DNA of 64,000 nt from Candidatus Pelagibacter sp. GTDB taxonomy: Bacteria; Pseudomonadota; Alphaproteobacteria; Pelagibacterales; Pelagibacteraceae. Made by a program: the position numbers and the translations under genes. Under the pieces are notes generated by a model. That model saw only the letters and a program-made list of their open reading frames with translations. It was not told where the DNA came from and searched no databases. Below, piece by piece: positions 9,024 to 19,904 of the stretch (the stretch's first letter is position 1; each line of letters starts with the position of its first letter). The stretch lies in contig JAOHKR010000001.1 of NCBI GenBank assembly GCA_028101445.1, forward strand, positions 85,028 through 149,027. Direction: 5' to 3'.

Positions 9024-9567
9024 TGGTGTCTTAAAAGGTAAATCAGTTAATTTTTTTAAGAATTCAATAACCAGACCGCTTAAAGACTCTGTTAAAGAAA
9101 ATATTTTCAATGTTTTAAAACATTCAAAATTGATAAATGCAGATATAGAAAATGCTGATGTTTTAGACTTATATTCTGGTGTTGGTTCATTTGGTTTAGA
9201 ATGCATATCACGAGGAGCCAAAAAAGTTTTATTTGTTGAACAAGATAAAATGGCTTTTAAAATTTTAAAAGACAATTTACTCAAATTATCGATTGAAAAC
9301 AAAGCCTCGGTAATAAACAGCAGTGTTGATAATATTTTTGAAAATAACGAAAAAAATAAATTTAATTTTTTTTTTTTTGATCCCCCATTTAATAATAACG
9401 ACTACATAAAAATATTAAATCAAATTAAAAAAAATAAAATGTATAAACCAAAAAACATCGTAATCATTCATAGAGAGAGAAAAACTATTGATAATTTTGA
9501 TGGAATAATTGATGTTCTTCTAACAAAACAATATGGAAGATCTAAAATAATATTCGGAATGTTTTAA
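9010..9567 (+). CDS. rsmD: 16S rRNA m2G966 methyltransferase RsmD
   Basis: RsmD methylates G966 of 16S rRNA with SAM. The 185-residue protein starts MRIISG, typical for the family, and has the SAM-binding motif LDLYSGVGSFGLE at about 52-64 and the catalytic DPPF near 124. Length fits the E. coli enzyme (198). It overlaps purD by 14 bases, so translational coupling is likely. The end overlaps the convergent pgi gene by four bases. The run of eight Phe residues just before DPPF is encoded by a T-rich tract and reflects the AT drift of this genome. Confidence 0.92.
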   Translation: MRIISGVLKGKSVNFFKNSITRPLKDSVKENIFNVLKHSKLINADIENADVLDLYSGVGSFGLECISRGAKKVLFVEQDKMAFKILKDNLLKLSIENKASVINSSVDNIFENNEKNKFNFFFFDPPFNNNDYIKILNQIKKNKMYKPKNIVIIHRERKTIDNFDGIIDVLLTKQYGRSKIIFGMF

Positions 9568-10781
9568 TTAAGTAAATCTTTAGTATAAATTTTTACTTGC
9601 TCTACCGCTGGTTGATCAAAAGGATTAATATTTGTCAATTTCCCAATGATTACTGTTTCTAAAATAAAGTAAGAAAATAATTCACCAAGAACCTCTTCAT
9701 TGATATTTTTAATTTTAAACTCTCTAAAAGGAATATTTTTATTTTTAAGAGTTTTAATTAAAGCATTTTTTTGAGCCTTTTTAATAGAATTTAAAGTTTT
9801 ATTATTTAAAAAATTTTTTTCTTTTAAAATTTCTTTTATATTTATTTTTTCTTTTGAACTTTCTTCATTACTAAAAATATAAAACAATTTATTCTTTGGT
9901 CCATCTAAATACAATTGTAGTAGACTATGATGATCTTTAGGGACATTTGAAATTGTTGGCAAAAAACCTTTTCCTTTTTTTCCTAGGCTTTCGGCAATTA
10001 ATTGTTGGCACCAAAAAAGAAATTTTTCTAGTTCTGGGCAATAATTTAAAAAAATAAGATTATTTATTTTTTTAAAACTCAATAAACTTGAAAGCATTAT
10101 TGTGCTATCTTTTAAAAAAAGTTGTGTTTTTTTTTTTAAAGATTTTAAAGAACCAGATCGTAATTTATTAATATTAATGCCCATTAAATAAGCAGGAACA
10201 ATGCCAACCTCTGAAAGCACTGAATACCTTCCGCCAATATAATTTTTATGTTCTATATAAAATAAATTAAATTTCTTTGATAATGAATAAAGTAAATTAT
10301 TTTTTTTTTCTGATATTATAATTATATTTTTAGAATTTTTTTTTATTATTTTTAGTATAAAAAAGTTGGATAAAGTTTCAACGGTATTTCCGGATTTTGA
10401 TATAACAAAAAAAAGTACTTTATCTAAATTTTTTTTCTTTTTGAAATTTTGAATTTTTTTTATATTTAAATCGTTAAAAAAATAAATTTTTTTCTTAATT
10501 TTTTCTTTTAAAAAGTGACTTACTGCCTCTGATCCTAAAATAGATCCACCCATCCCTATTATTGCTATTGTTTTAAAACTTTTGAATTTTTCTAAATCCT
10601 TAAATTCAAAATTAAAATTAAATTTTTTATTTAATGTATTAAGAGTCTTTTTTGAACTGTTAATGTCAGTAAATACTTTTGATAAGATTTTTGGAAATAA
10701 TTTTGTAAATTTTTTTATAGACTTACTGTCTAAATTTTTTTTTTGTATATTGTTAAAAAAATTTAAATTATTTTTAATCAC
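9564..10781 (-). CDS. pgi: Glucose-6-phosphate isomerase
   Basis: Pgi interconverts glucose-6-phosphate and fructose-6-phosphate. The 405-residue sequence contains the SIS-fold signatures GMGGSILGSEAVSHF, VISKSGNTVETL and, towards the C-terminus, DQPAVEQVK, all typical of PGI. It is shorter than the E. coli enzyme (549) and resembles the compact alphaproteobacterial or Gram-positive forms. It is followed upstream (on its strand) by the lipoprotein gene with a four-base overlap, suggesting one transcript through lspA-lipoprotein-pgi. The very high Lys/Phe/Asn content matches the local AT bias. Confidence 0.9.
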   Translation of the reverse strand: MIKNNLNFFNNIQKKNLDSKSIKKFTKLFPKILSKVFTDINSSKKTLNTLNKKFNFNFEFKDLEKFKSFKTIAIIGMGGSILGSEAVSHFLKEKIKKKIYFFNDLNIKKIQNFKKKKNLDKVLFFVISKSGNTVETLSNFFILKIIKKNSKNIIIISEKKNNLLYSLSKKFNLFYIEHKNYIGGRYSVLSEVGIVPAYLMGININKLRSGSLKSLKKKTQLFLKDSTIMLSSLLSFKKINNLIFLNYCPELEKFLFWCQQLIAESLGKKGKGFLPTISNVPKDHHSLLQLYLDGPKNKLFYIFSNEESSKEKINIKEILKEKNFLNNKTLNSIKKAQKNALIKTLKNKNIPFREFKIKNINEEVLGELFSYFILETVIIGKLTNINPFDQPAVEQVKIYTKDLLN

Positions 10782-11083
10782 TTTTTAATTTTATCTACTA
10801 TTGATTTTTCAATAGATGACGAGTTATTGTTGTTGATGTTTTTTGATGGTGCTTTTAAAATTTTTTTGAGTTTTTCTTGGTTGTCTAATTTTTTTTCTTT
10901 AAGCGCACCCGGTTCTGGAATTTTATCGTAATCTGGAGGTAATACTAATGGCTGTTTTTTTTTTACAAAAAACTCATCTGTAGTTTTTGTTTTTTCATTT
11001 CGTAAAACTTTTCCTGCTTCTTTTAAACCGCCGCAAGAATTTAAAATCAAAAGAGTTAAAGCAACTAATGTTATTTTTTTCAT
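10778..11083 (-). CDS. Small lipoprotein, DUF3035-like
   Basis: The 101-residue product has a lipoprotein signal peptide ending in the lipobox LNSC at residues 14-17, so it should be acylated and anchored in a membrane. The mature part contains DEFFVKKKQPLVLPPDYDKIPEPGA, shortened here, which matches the DEFxVxxxxPLxxPPdxxLPxP pattern of alphaproteobacterial DUF3035 proteins; their role is unproven. It sits immediately after lspA, which encodes the lipoprotein signal peptidase that would process it. The lspA-lipoprotein adjacency is seen in many alphaproteobacteria. A four-base overlap links it to pgi. Confidence 0.75.
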   Translation of the reverse strand: MKKITLVALTLLILNSCGGLKEAGKVLRNEKTKTTDEFFVKKKQPLVLPPDYDKIPEPGALKEKKLDNQEKLKKILKAPSKNINNNNSSSIEKSIVDKIKK

Positions 11084-11584
11084 TTATTTATTTTTTAAAA
11101 ACTCATTAATTAAAAAAATTATTATACCTAAAGTTATAAATATGTCTGCTACATTAAATGTAAACCAGTGATATCTATCATAATGGAGATCTATAAAATC
11201 TGGTACAGCATTAAAAATCAACCTATCATAAAAATTTCCAATAGCTCCTCCTATTATAATTGCATAAATTAATTTATCAGTAACTTCAGAAATAATTATA
11301 AAATAACAAAGAGTTACAATTACGACGCCGACTAAAGCTGAGACTAAATTATAAATTAATGATGACTCTGTACTCAAAAAACCAAATCCAATACCTGTGT
11401 TCCAGATTAAATCAATATTAATAAAATTATTTATAAAAAAAACGTTCTCACTAAAATTATTGATTACTTCATTTTTTGTGTATCTATCTAAAAGTACACA
11501 AAATAAAATTATTAAAAAAATAAAAATATTTTCTTTTTTTAAAAATGAGTTTTTTTTTTCTTTAAATTTATTGTTATAATTCAT
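11084..11584 (-). CDS. lspA: Lipoprotein signal peptidase LspA
   Basis: LspA (signal peptidase II) cleaves prolipoprotein signal peptides in the inner membrane after lipidation of the Cys. The 166-residue protein has four hydrophobic helices and the conserved segments NTGIGFG, GAIGNFYDRL and FNVADIFITLG; the two catalytic aspartates are in NFYDR and NVAD. Length is as expected (E. coli 164). It lies between ileS and the DUF3035-like lipoprotein, and the ileS-lspA pair is widely conserved. The gap to ileS is six bases. Confidence 0.95.
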   Translation of the reverse strand: MNYNNKFKEKKNSFLKKENIFIFLIILFCVLLDRYTKNEVINNFSENVFFINNFINIDLIWNTGIGFGFLSTESSLIYNLVSALVGVVIVTLCYFIIISEVTDKLIYAIIIGGAIGNFYDRLIFNAVPDFIDLHYDRYHWFTFNVADIFITLGIIIFLINEFLKNK

Positions 11585-11590
11585 TAATCG

Positions 11591-14320
11591 CTATAAGATT
11601 ACTTCTTCACATCTTTTGCATTTATTTTCTAATATTTTCCAACATCTTGGACACTTGGTTCCAGTAGTTTTTTTAACCTCTATTTTAATTTCATTTTCTT
11701 TTTCTGACTTAAATTTTTCTGCTTTGGAAGTGATAAAATATTCTGCTAAATCTAATCCTTCTAATAAATTGAAATACTTTTCATTAGTAGTTAATTTAAG
11801 TTCTGCCTCTAGGCTTGATCCTATTTCCTTATTTGATCTTTTTTCTTCTATTGCTATGTTGGCTTCTTGTTTAATTGTGAATAATTTTTCCCACTTATCT
11901 TTAAGTTCATCATTCTTCCAGCTAACTGGTATTTTTACAAATAAATGTTCGTGCACACTTTGATTTTTTTTATCAATTAAACTAAAAATCTCATCCGCAG
12001 TAAATACTAAAATTGGTGCAAACCATTTTAATAGACTTTCTAAAATTATATTTAAAACTATCACACAATTTTTTCTTCTTTTGGAATTTAAACTATCACA
12101 ATATAAAACGTCTTTTCGTATATCAAAATAAAATGATGATAAATCCAATGTACAAAAATTTAATAATTCTCTTGAAAGTTTATGAAAGTTATAATCTTTA
12201 AGATTATCTTTTACAGATTTATCAATGACAAACAGTTTATGAAGTATATATTGTTCTAATTCGTCAAATTCTTTAAAATCTAACTTTTCAAAATCTTGTT
12301 TCTGATAGTTATCTTTTAAATTACCCAAAATAAATCTAAAGGTATTTCTAATTTTCCTATATGTTTCAGCATGCTGTGTTAATATGCTTTTATCAATTCT
12401 TAGATCTTCAGCATAATCTGAAGAAGCAACCCATATTCGTAAAATATCTGCACCATAATTTTTTAAAATGTCCTCCGGAGAAATTACATTCCCCATTGAT
12501 TTAGACATTTTTAATCCCTTTCCATCGACCACAAAACCGTGAGATAGAATACTTTTAAATGGCGCCCTTCCTCTTGTTCCACAAGACTCCAACAGTGAAG
12601 AATGAAACCATCCCCTATGTTGATCAGATCCCTCTAGATACATATCTGCGGGCCATTTTAAATCTTCTCTTTTTTCTAAAACAAAACTGTGTGTTGAGCC
12701 ACTATCAAACCATACTTCAACAATATCATTTAATTTTTCAAAATCATTTTCATTATGTTCATCACCCAAAAATACTTTTGCGTCATCTGTAAACCAACAA
12801 TCTGAACCTTTTTTTTCGTAAATTGAAGCAATGCGATCTATAACTTTTTGGTCTCTTAGAGGTTCTTTTGTTTTTTTATTAATAAAAATAGGTAGAGGCA
12901 CTCCCCAAACTCTTTGTCTTGAAACACACCAGTCTGGTCTTCCTTCAACCATTGATAATAATCTTTCTTTTCCTTTTTCAGGATAAAAGATAGTTTCGTT
13001 AATTGCTTTTATAGCTTTATTTCTCAAATCATTTTTTTGCATTGAAATAAACCACTGTGGCGTAGCTCTGTAAATTAATGGTGCTTTTGATCTCCACGAA
13101 TGTGGGTAACTATGGGTCAGTTTATTATTTTTTAGAAGTTTTTTTTGCTCCTTTAGTTTTTCTATAACAATAGGATCTGCTTTAAAAATGTGCGTATTTG
13201 TAAAGTACGGGATTTCTTTAGTATAAAGGCCTGCGTCATCTACTGTGTAAAGTGAGGGTATATTATTTTTTAAACATAAATTAAAATCATCCGGGCCATG
13301 GCTAGGTGCGCAGTGAACAATTCCTGTTCCTTGATCTAAATTAACAAATTGCGCATTAAGCATAGGGACATCATAATCAAAATTCATTTTAGAAAATGGA
13401 TGAGAGCATATAGTGCCATTAAAATCTTTTCCTTCAAAAGTTTTTAATACTTTATAATTTTCTATCTCACAGGCTTTTGTGATTGATTCTATTAAATTGC
13501 TTGCAACAATAATTTTTTTTTCTTTAAAATTATCTAATTCACTGATCTCAAGAACCGAGTATTCAATTTTATTATTAAATGCTAATGCTTTATTCGCTGG
13601 AATTGTCCATGGTGTTGTTGTCCAAATGATAACACTTGCATCTTTTAAAAATTCTTGTTTTGTTTCTTTGACTTTAAAAGCAACATAAATAGTATTTGAT
13701 GTGTGGTCCATGTATTCGACTTCTGCGTCAGCAAGAGCCGTCTTTTCAACTGTAGACCAAAACACGGGTTTAAAACCTTGATATAAACTTCCATTTAGAA
13801 GAAATTTGCCGAGTTCTCTAACTATTTGAGCTTCAGCTTCATTGCTCATTGTGGAATAATAGTTTTTAAAATCTCCTACTACACCTAATCTTTTGAACTC
13901 TTTAATATGTACTTCAATCCAGCTTTTAGCAAATTCTCTACACTCCATTCTAAAATCTTTAATTGGCACTTCATCTTTATTTTTTTTCTTTTTTTTATAT
14001 TGTTCCTCAATTTTCCATTCGATGGGCAATCCATGGCAATCCCAGCCTGGAACATAAATCGAGTCTTTTCCACTCATTTGATGAAAACGGATAATAATAT
14101 CCTTTAATATTTTGTTAAGCGCTGTCCCCATATGAATATGACCATTGGCATAAGGAGGTCCGTCATGAAGTACAAATTTTTCTTTTCCTTTTGAATTTTT
14201 TCTAAGTTTTTCAAAAATTTTATTTTTTTCCCAATTTTCTAAAATTTTTGGTTCTTTAGCAGGCAGACTAGCTTTCATTGAAAAGGCAGTTTTAGGAAGC
14301 TGAAGTGTATCTTTAGACAT
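11591..14320 (-). CDS. ileS: Isoleucyl-tRNA synthetase
   Basis: IleRS charges tRNA-Ile. The 909-residue class I enzyme has the HIGH-type motif in YANGHIHMG near residue 60, the CP1 editing domain with TTTPWTIPAN, the KMSKS loop (KMSKSMGN) near 604, and a C-terminal zinc finger CPRCW...CKRC in the last 20 residues. Length matches the bacterial type (E. coli 938). It is followed by lspA and preceded by ribF with two bases between, reproducing the common ribF-ileS-lspA order. All catalytic motifs are intact. Confidence 0.97.
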   Translation of the reverse strand: MSKDTLQLPKTAFSMKASLPAKEPKILENWEKNKIFEKLRKNSKGKEKFVLHDGPPYANGHIHMGTALNKILKDIIIRFHQMSGKDSIYVPGWDCHGLPIEWKIEEQYKKKKKNKDEVPIKDFRMECREFAKSWIEVHIKEFKRLGVVGDFKNYYSTMSNEAEAQIVRELGKFLLNGSLYQGFKPVFWSTVEKTALADAEVEYMDHTSNTIYVAFKVKETKQEFLKDASVIIWTTTPWTIPANKALAFNNKIEYSVLEISELDNFKEKKIIVASNLIESITKACEIENYKVLKTFEGKDFNGTICSHPFSKMNFDYDVPMLNAQFVNLDQGTGIVHCAPSHGPDDFNLCLKNNIPSLYTVDDAGLYTKEIPYFTNTHIFKADPIVIEKLKEQKKLLKNNKLTHSYPHSWRSKAPLIYRATPQWFISMQKNDLRNKAIKAINETIFYPEKGKERLLSMVEGRPDWCVSRQRVWGVPLPIFINKKTKEPLRDQKVIDRIASIYEKKGSDCWFTDDAKVFLGDEHNENDFEKLNDIVEVWFDSGSTHSFVLEKREDLKWPADMYLEGSDQHRGWFHSSLLESCGTRGRAPFKSILSHGFVVDGKGLKMSKSMGNVISPEDILKNYGADILRIWVASSDYAEDLRIDKSILTQHAETYRKIRNTFRFILGNLKDNYQKQDFEKLDFKEFDELEQYILHKLFVIDKSVKDNLKDYNFHKLSRELLNFCTLDLSSFYFDIRKDVLYCDSLNSKRRKNCVIVLNIILESLLKWFAPILVFTADEIFSLIDKKNQSVHEHLFVKIPVSWKNDELKDKWEKLFTIKQEANIAIEEKRSNKEIGSSLEAELKLTTNEKYFNLLEGLDLAEYFITSKAEKFKSEKENEIKIEVKKTTGTKCPRCWKILENKCKRCEEVIL

Positions 14321-14322
14321 TA

Positions 14323-15228
14323 TTATTTAGTTTTTTTTATATCAATTTTAATTTGTTTTTTTAAATGCTCAAGATTTTTAAATTTTTTTTCTCTTCTAAT
14401 AAATTTTTTAAAGCTTATATCGATCTCTTTATTATATAAATTTTTATCAATTCCAAAGATATTTGTTTCTAATAATAATTTTTTTCCGTTAAATGTTGGT
14501 CTAAAGCCGACATTAGCTATACCTTTTTTATTAAAATTTGATCCTTTTACTTTTACAGCATACACACCATTACGTGGAACAATGTAATCATTTAATTGTA
14601 AATTGCATGTTGGAAAACCAATTTTTCTTCCGAGCTGCCTACCTTTAATAACTTTACCTTTTATATTCCATTCTCTATTTAAAAGAGTGTTTGCTTCTCG
14701 AATTTTTCCATTAATAATTTTTTCTCTTATTAATGTAGATGAAATTATCTTTTTATTTTTTTTATAAGGTCTAGTGATTAAACTTTTAAAGTTATATAGC
14801 TTTTCATATTTTTTAAGAGTTTGTATATTTCCTCTTCTTTTGTAACCAAATTTAAAATTCTTACTAACATATAAGAAACTGCATTTAGTTTTATTATAGA
14901 TAATCTCTTTGATAAATTTTTCTGCTGTAAGAGATGAAAAAATTTTATTAAATTTAATAATAATCAAAAAATCTAATTTTAATTTTTTTAATTGAATTTT
15001 TTTTTGTTCTAATGAGTTAATCCTGTGATTTTTTATTTTAGGATTAAAATACATTACTGGCACAGGCTCAAAAGTAATTATTCCAAATGGTAATTTTTTT
15101 GATTTAGCTTCTTTCCTTGCTTCATTAATAACTTTTTGGTGTCCTAGATGTATTCCATCAAAATTTCCAATAGCAATTACACCTTTGCGATGTTTTTTAT
15201 TTAAATTTGCATTTTTATAAATTTTCAT
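14323..15228 (-). CDS. ribF: Riboflavin kinase/FAD synthetase RibF
   Basis: RibF makes FMN and FAD from riboflavin. The N-terminal nucleotidyltransferase domain shows GNFDGIHLGHQKV near 22-34, and the C-terminal riboflavin kinase domain shows GRKIGFPTCNL, RNGVYAVKV and FRPTFNGK. The length of 301 residues is typical of the bifunctional bacterial protein. It is packed between the HAD phosphatase and ileS with one- and two-base gaps, so a single minus-strand transcript of HAD-ribF-ileS-lspA-lipoprotein-pgi is plausible. No FMN riboswitch is visible, as expected for an internal operon gene. Confidence 0.94.
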   Translation of the reverse strand: MKIYKNANLNKKHRKGVIAIGNFDGIHLGHQKVINEARKEAKSKKLPFGIITFEPVPVMYFNPKIKNHRINSLEQKKIQLKKLKLDFLIIIKFNKIFSSLTAEKFIKEIIYNKTKCSFLYVSKNFKFGYKRRGNIQTLKKYEKLYNFKSLITRPYKKNKKIISSTLIREKIINGKIREANTLLNREWNIKGKVIKGRQLGRKIGFPTCNLQLNDYIVPRNGVYAVKVKGSNFNKKGIANVGFRPTFNGKKLLLETNIFGIDKNLYNKEIDISFKKFIRREKKFKNLEHLKKQIKIDIKKTK

Positions 15229-15229
15229 T

Positions 15230-16066
15230 TTACCATTGAAGTTCTTTTTGAAAATAATGAGCTCTTACTTTGTATTTGTCTAAAAGTTTTTCCAATTCTA
15301 CGTTGTTGCTAAATTCATTTCGATGAACTCCATTTGAAATAAATAAACAATCTTTATTCAAATTATTTGCTCCCTTTATATCTGTCCTCAAGTTATCGCC
15401 AATCGCTAAAACTTTTTCATCTTGCTTAAAACACATTTTATATATTTCTTCATGAGGTTTGCCGTAATAAATTACTTTACCACCTAATTCTTCAAAAATT
15501 TTAGCAACATAGCCAGCACAATACTCTTCTTTGTTTCCCCTGTGAACGGTCAAGTCTGGATTGGTACATACTAATGTTTTTGAAATATGTTTTATTAAAA
15601 AATTTTTATAATAATTCAAATCATTTTCATGTAATTGAGGTTTATTAATATCTGGATCATCTTCATCGAATAAACCAGTGCATAAGATAAATTCACAACT
15701 ATCTATAGTTGTTTTATTTTCTTTAATTTTTTCAAAAATTGCAGTGTCTCTTGGAGGGCCGAGGTGAAAAAACTTTTTTCCAAATTTATTTTGATTAATT
15801 GCGTGCATAGCTGCTTCTCCTGAAGTGACAACATTAGAAAGGTATTTTTCTTTCATTTTTATTTTCAATAAAAAATCTACTACTTTTGAACTTGGTCTTG
15901 GTGCATTAGATAAGAATACTATTTTTTTTGAATTTTTTTTTAATTGATCAACAGCTTCAATAGCTTTTTCATTAAGTTTGATTCCGTTATGAATTACACC
16001 CCATAAGTCTATTACGAAAGTGTCATAGGTATCAAATACTTCTGATAAGTGGTTTAATTTTTTCAA
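15230..16066 (-). CDS. HAD-superfamily subclass IIA phosphatase
   Basis: The 278-residue protein has HAD motif I as DLWGVIHNG (about 20-28), motif II in FLSNAPRPS near 50-58, and motifs III/IV near YYGKPHEEIY and AIGDNLRTDIKGAN. The cap arrangement is NagD/4-nitrophenylphosphatase-like (class IIA), corresponding to the alphaproteobacterial hypothetical subfamily. The substrate is not predictable. It is the first gene of the minus-strand unit leading to ribF and ileS and is divergent from groES, with a 145-base region between starts that holds the heat-shock promoter on the other strand. Confidence 0.83.
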   Translation of the reverse strand: MKKLNHLSEVFDTYDTFVIDLWGVIHNGIKLNEKAIEAVDQLKKNSKKIVFLSNAPRPSSKVVDFLLKIKMKEKYLSNVVTSGEAAMHAINQNKFGKKFFHLGPPRDTAIFEKIKENKTTIDSCEFILCTGLFDEDDPDINKPQLHENDLNYYKNFLIKHISKTLVCTNPDLTVHRGNKEEYCAGYVAKIFEELGGKVIYYGKPHEEIYKMCFKQDEKVLAIGDNLRTDIKGANNLNKDCLFISNGVHRNEFSNNVELEKLLDKYKVRAHYFQKELQW

Positions 16067-16148
16067 TTTATTGCTATCTTTCTAATATTTAATTCAATAA
16101 TATTCATCAAATTATAGTTTTTTAGCCTTTTTTTAATGATTTTAGCCT

Positions 16149-16176
16149 CTTGAAATCTTACTAAAACTCACCATAT
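16149..16176 (+). promoter_or_regulatory. Sigma-32-type heat-shock promoter of groESL
   Basis: CTTGAAA at 16149-16155 is followed after 13 bases by CACCATAT at 16169-16176, close to the sigma-32 (RpoH) pattern CTTGAAA-N13/14-CCCCATNT. The predicted transcript would start about 30 bases before the groES start, which has a clear AGGAG at 16199-16203. No CIRCE inverted repeat was found in the 145-base region. This suggests RpoH rather than HrcA control, by inference. Confidence 0.65.
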
Positions 16177-16211
16177 CAGCCATACATAAAAATTTATAGG
16201 AGAAAATATAT

Positions 16212-16508
16212 ATGAAATTTAGACCTTTGCACGATCGTGTGCTTATTAAAGTTTTAGACAGCGAAGAAAAAACTGCAGGTGGAATTATTATTCCGGACTC
16301 AGCTAAAGAAAAACCTCAAGAAGGTGAGGTAATTGCAGTAGGACCTGGAGCTAAAAATGAAGACGGCAAACTTTCACCAATGGATGTAAAAGTTGGTGAT
16401 ATTGTGCTTTTTGGTAAGTGGTCTGGAACCGAAGTTAAAATCGACAATAAAGAATACAGCATTATGAAAGAATCAGACATAATGGGAATTTCAAAAAGCA
16501 AAAAATAA
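16212..16508 (+). CDS. groES: Co-chaperonin GroES
   Basis: GroES caps the GroEL cage in the cytoplasm. The 98-residue protein begins [13 protein letters not shown] and includes the mobile loop [18 protein letters not shown] and the [15 protein letters not shown] segment, all hallmarks of bacterial GroES. An AGGAG ribosome-binding site lies 8 bases before the start. The gene is the first of a groES-groEL pair behind a heat-shock-like promoter. Both ribosome-binding sites here are stronger than those of most neighbouring genes, consistent with high expression. Confidence 0.97.
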   Translation: MKFRPLHDRVLIKVLDSEEKTAGGIIIPDSAKEKPQEGEVIAVGPGAKNEDGKLSPMDVKVGDIVLFGKWSGTEVKIDNKEYSIMKESDIMGISKSKK

Positions 16509-16515
16509 CTTTTAA

Positions 16516-18186
<1,671 letters not shown>

Positions 18187-18192
18187 TTTCAC

Positions 18193-18870
18193 TTAACCCA
18201 AAGATTTTAAAAAAGGCTGCAATTTTGTGGCCTTTTTTTTTGCAGTGAATAAACATGCTGTTGAACTTAAAATTAATCCATCTTTTAATACTCTCAAATT
18301 ATTATCAACTAAAGTCTTACCAGTTGAAGTAATATCTGTAATAATCTCAGAAGAGCCTATAAAAGGATATGTTTCAGTAGCTCCTAGACTTGGTATAATC
18401 TTATATTGAGTAACTCCTTTTGAAATTAAAAAATCATTAGTTAAATTTGTATATTTGGTTGCTACTCTTAATCTGCTATTTCTTTTTGATCTTAAATCAA
18501 ATGACACTTCTTCAAGATCAGCAATTGTTTGTACATCAATCCAGTCATCTGGTACCGCAACAACTAAATTAGCATTCCCAAAGTCAAGTTTACGTTTAAT
18601 GTTAATTTTATCACGCAAGTTTTTGTCAGACTCATTTAGAAGATCTAAACCAGACACACCTATATCTAGGGTTCCATCTCCTAATCTTTGAATAATTTCT
18701 TTAGCGTGAAGAAATATAATCTTAATGTTAGGTTTATTTTCAATAGTTCCAAAATAATTTCTCTCTTTTTCACTCTGTAGAATTTTTAGATCATTGTTAT
18801 CAAAAAAAGATATCGCTTTATCTTTCAATCGACCTTTACTTGGTAAGCCTATAGTGATTAAATTTTTCAT
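18193..18870 (-). CDS. hisG: ATP phosphoribosyltransferase, short form HisG
   Basis: HisG catalyses the first step of histidine synthesis, ATP plus PRPP. The 225-residue protein is the short form that lacks the C-terminal regulatory domain and needs HisZ. Visible motifs include GLPSKGRLKD at the start and the PRPP-binding EIITDITSTGKTL segment near 175-187. The start overlaps hisZ by four bases, so the pair is co-translated. The last codons contain the groESL terminator hairpin. The gene cluster is tRNA-His, hisS, hisZ, hisG. Feedback inhibition by histidine would be through HisZ, as known for this type. Confidence 0.93.
   Translation of the reverse strand: MKNLITIGLPSKGRLKDKAISFFDNNDLKILQSEKERNYFGTIENKPNIKIIFLHAKEIIQRLGDGTLDIGVSGLDLLNESDKNLRDKINIKRKLDFGNANLVVAVPDDWIDVQTIADLEEVSFDLRSKRNSRLRVATKYTNLTNDFLISKGVTQYKIIPSLGATETYPFIGSSEIITDITSTGKTLVDNNLRVLKDGLILSSTACLFTAKKKATKLQPFLKSLG
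18209..18241 (+). terminator. Intrinsic terminator of groESL inside hisG
   Basis: AAAAAAGGC (18209-18217) pairs with GCCTTTTTT (18230-18238) around a 12-base loop, ending in a T run to 18241. This is a classic rho-independent terminator for the plus-strand groESL transcript. It lies within the last codons of hisG, which ends at 18193. The A-tract on the 5' side would also act as a U-tract for minus-strand transcription, so it may serve both genes. Confidence 0.75.
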
Positions 18871-19904
18871 ATATTTTTTAAGTTGATTGCTGCACCTACC
18901 GCTTGAATATTTTTTTTAGCTCCTAAACTTTTAAGTAAATCATCATAACGTCCGCCTCTTGCAATTTCTTTCTTTCCTGAAAATACTTCAAAAACAATTC
19001 CTGTATAATATTCTACATCTCTACCGAAATTCGTAATAAAATTTATATCTTGTTTAAGTTTCTTTAAGTTTTGAATAGATTTAAAATCCTTAAAAATATT
19101 TTTTTTAAGATTATTTTTTTTTGCAAAATCAAATAACTTCTCATCTAATTGAGACAATTTACAATTTATTTTTAAAAATGATTTAATTATTTTAACTATT
19201 TTTTTTCCATCATCAAATGATCTTGGGTCTTTTATTTTTTTATCAAATCTTCTTAAAATTTCTGTTATTGTTCTTCCTGCAACTACTTTATCTTGATCCA
19301 TTTTTTTCATTTCATAGAATCTCTCTTTATCAGTATCAAAAGCTACTGAATCGATATCTGTATTTTTTTCTAATCTTTTTAAAAGTTCTTCAAAATAATT
19401 TGGTCTCCAAAAGTGTCTTATTAATCTTAATTTCCATCTTTCGGGCATATCAAGTGCGTTGATTAAACTTTTAAATAAACTGATATCTCCAACTTTAATC
19501 TGAATTTTTTTACTTTTTATTTTTTTTGTTGAACTTATAATTGTGCTGATAATCTTAAAATCATCTTGAATTTTATTTTTTGAACCTAAAATTTCAATAC
19601 CTAATTGATCATTAATAAAATTAGATTCTTTATTGCTTGATCTTCTATAGGCTTGTCCTGAATAATATATTTTTGAAGAAGTTTTTTTTTGTAAGAATTT
19701 TATACACGATGCTACTGTTAAATCTGGTCTTAAACACATAGTTTTTCCATCTTTATTTTCAAACGTAAGCATTGAACTTCTAAACTTTTCTCCTGATCTC
19801 TCTATAATATACTCTGAGTCTAGAAGTACGTCCGGTTCTGACAAAACAAATCCATTGCTTTTAAAGGTTTGAATTATAGCTTTAGATGATTTTTTTAATT
19901 TCAT
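18867..19904 (-). CDS. hisZ: ATP phosphoribosyltransferase regulatory subunit HisZ
   Basis: HisZ is a catalytically dead relative of histidyl-tRNA synthetase that forms a complex with short HisG and confers activity and histidine feedback. The 345-residue protein has class II synthetase-like segments (DLTVASCIKFL, FEVFSGKKEIARGGRYDDLL) but lacks the anticodon-binding domain. GRDVEYYTGIVFEV corresponds to the HisA histidine-binding motif. It overlaps hisS by 23 bases upstream and hisG by four bases downstream. Adjacent placement of hisS and its paralogue hisZ is notable. Confidence 0.9.
   Translation of the reverse strand: MKLKKSSKAIIQTFKSNGFVLSEPDVLLDSEYIIERSGEKFRSSMLTFENKDGKTMCLRPDLTVASCIKFLQKKTSSKIYYSGQAYRRSSNKESNFINDQLGIEILGSKNKIQDDFKIISTIISSTKKIKSKKIQIKVGDISLFKSLINALDMPERWKLRLIRHFWRPNYFEELLKRLEKNTDIDSVAFDTDKERFYEMKKMDQDKVVAGRTITEILRRFDKKIKDPRSFDDGKKIVKIIKSFLKINCKLSQLDEKLFDFAKKNNLKKNIFKDFKSIQNLKKLKQDINFITNFGRDVEYYTGIVFEVFSGKKEIARGGRYDDLLKSLGAKKNIQAVGAAINLKNI

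Noticed and set aside
11616..14107. Several plus-strand frames of 60-115 codons inside ileS
   Set aside because: They are shadows of ileS with no family features; low-stop antisense frames are common in AT-rich coding DNA.
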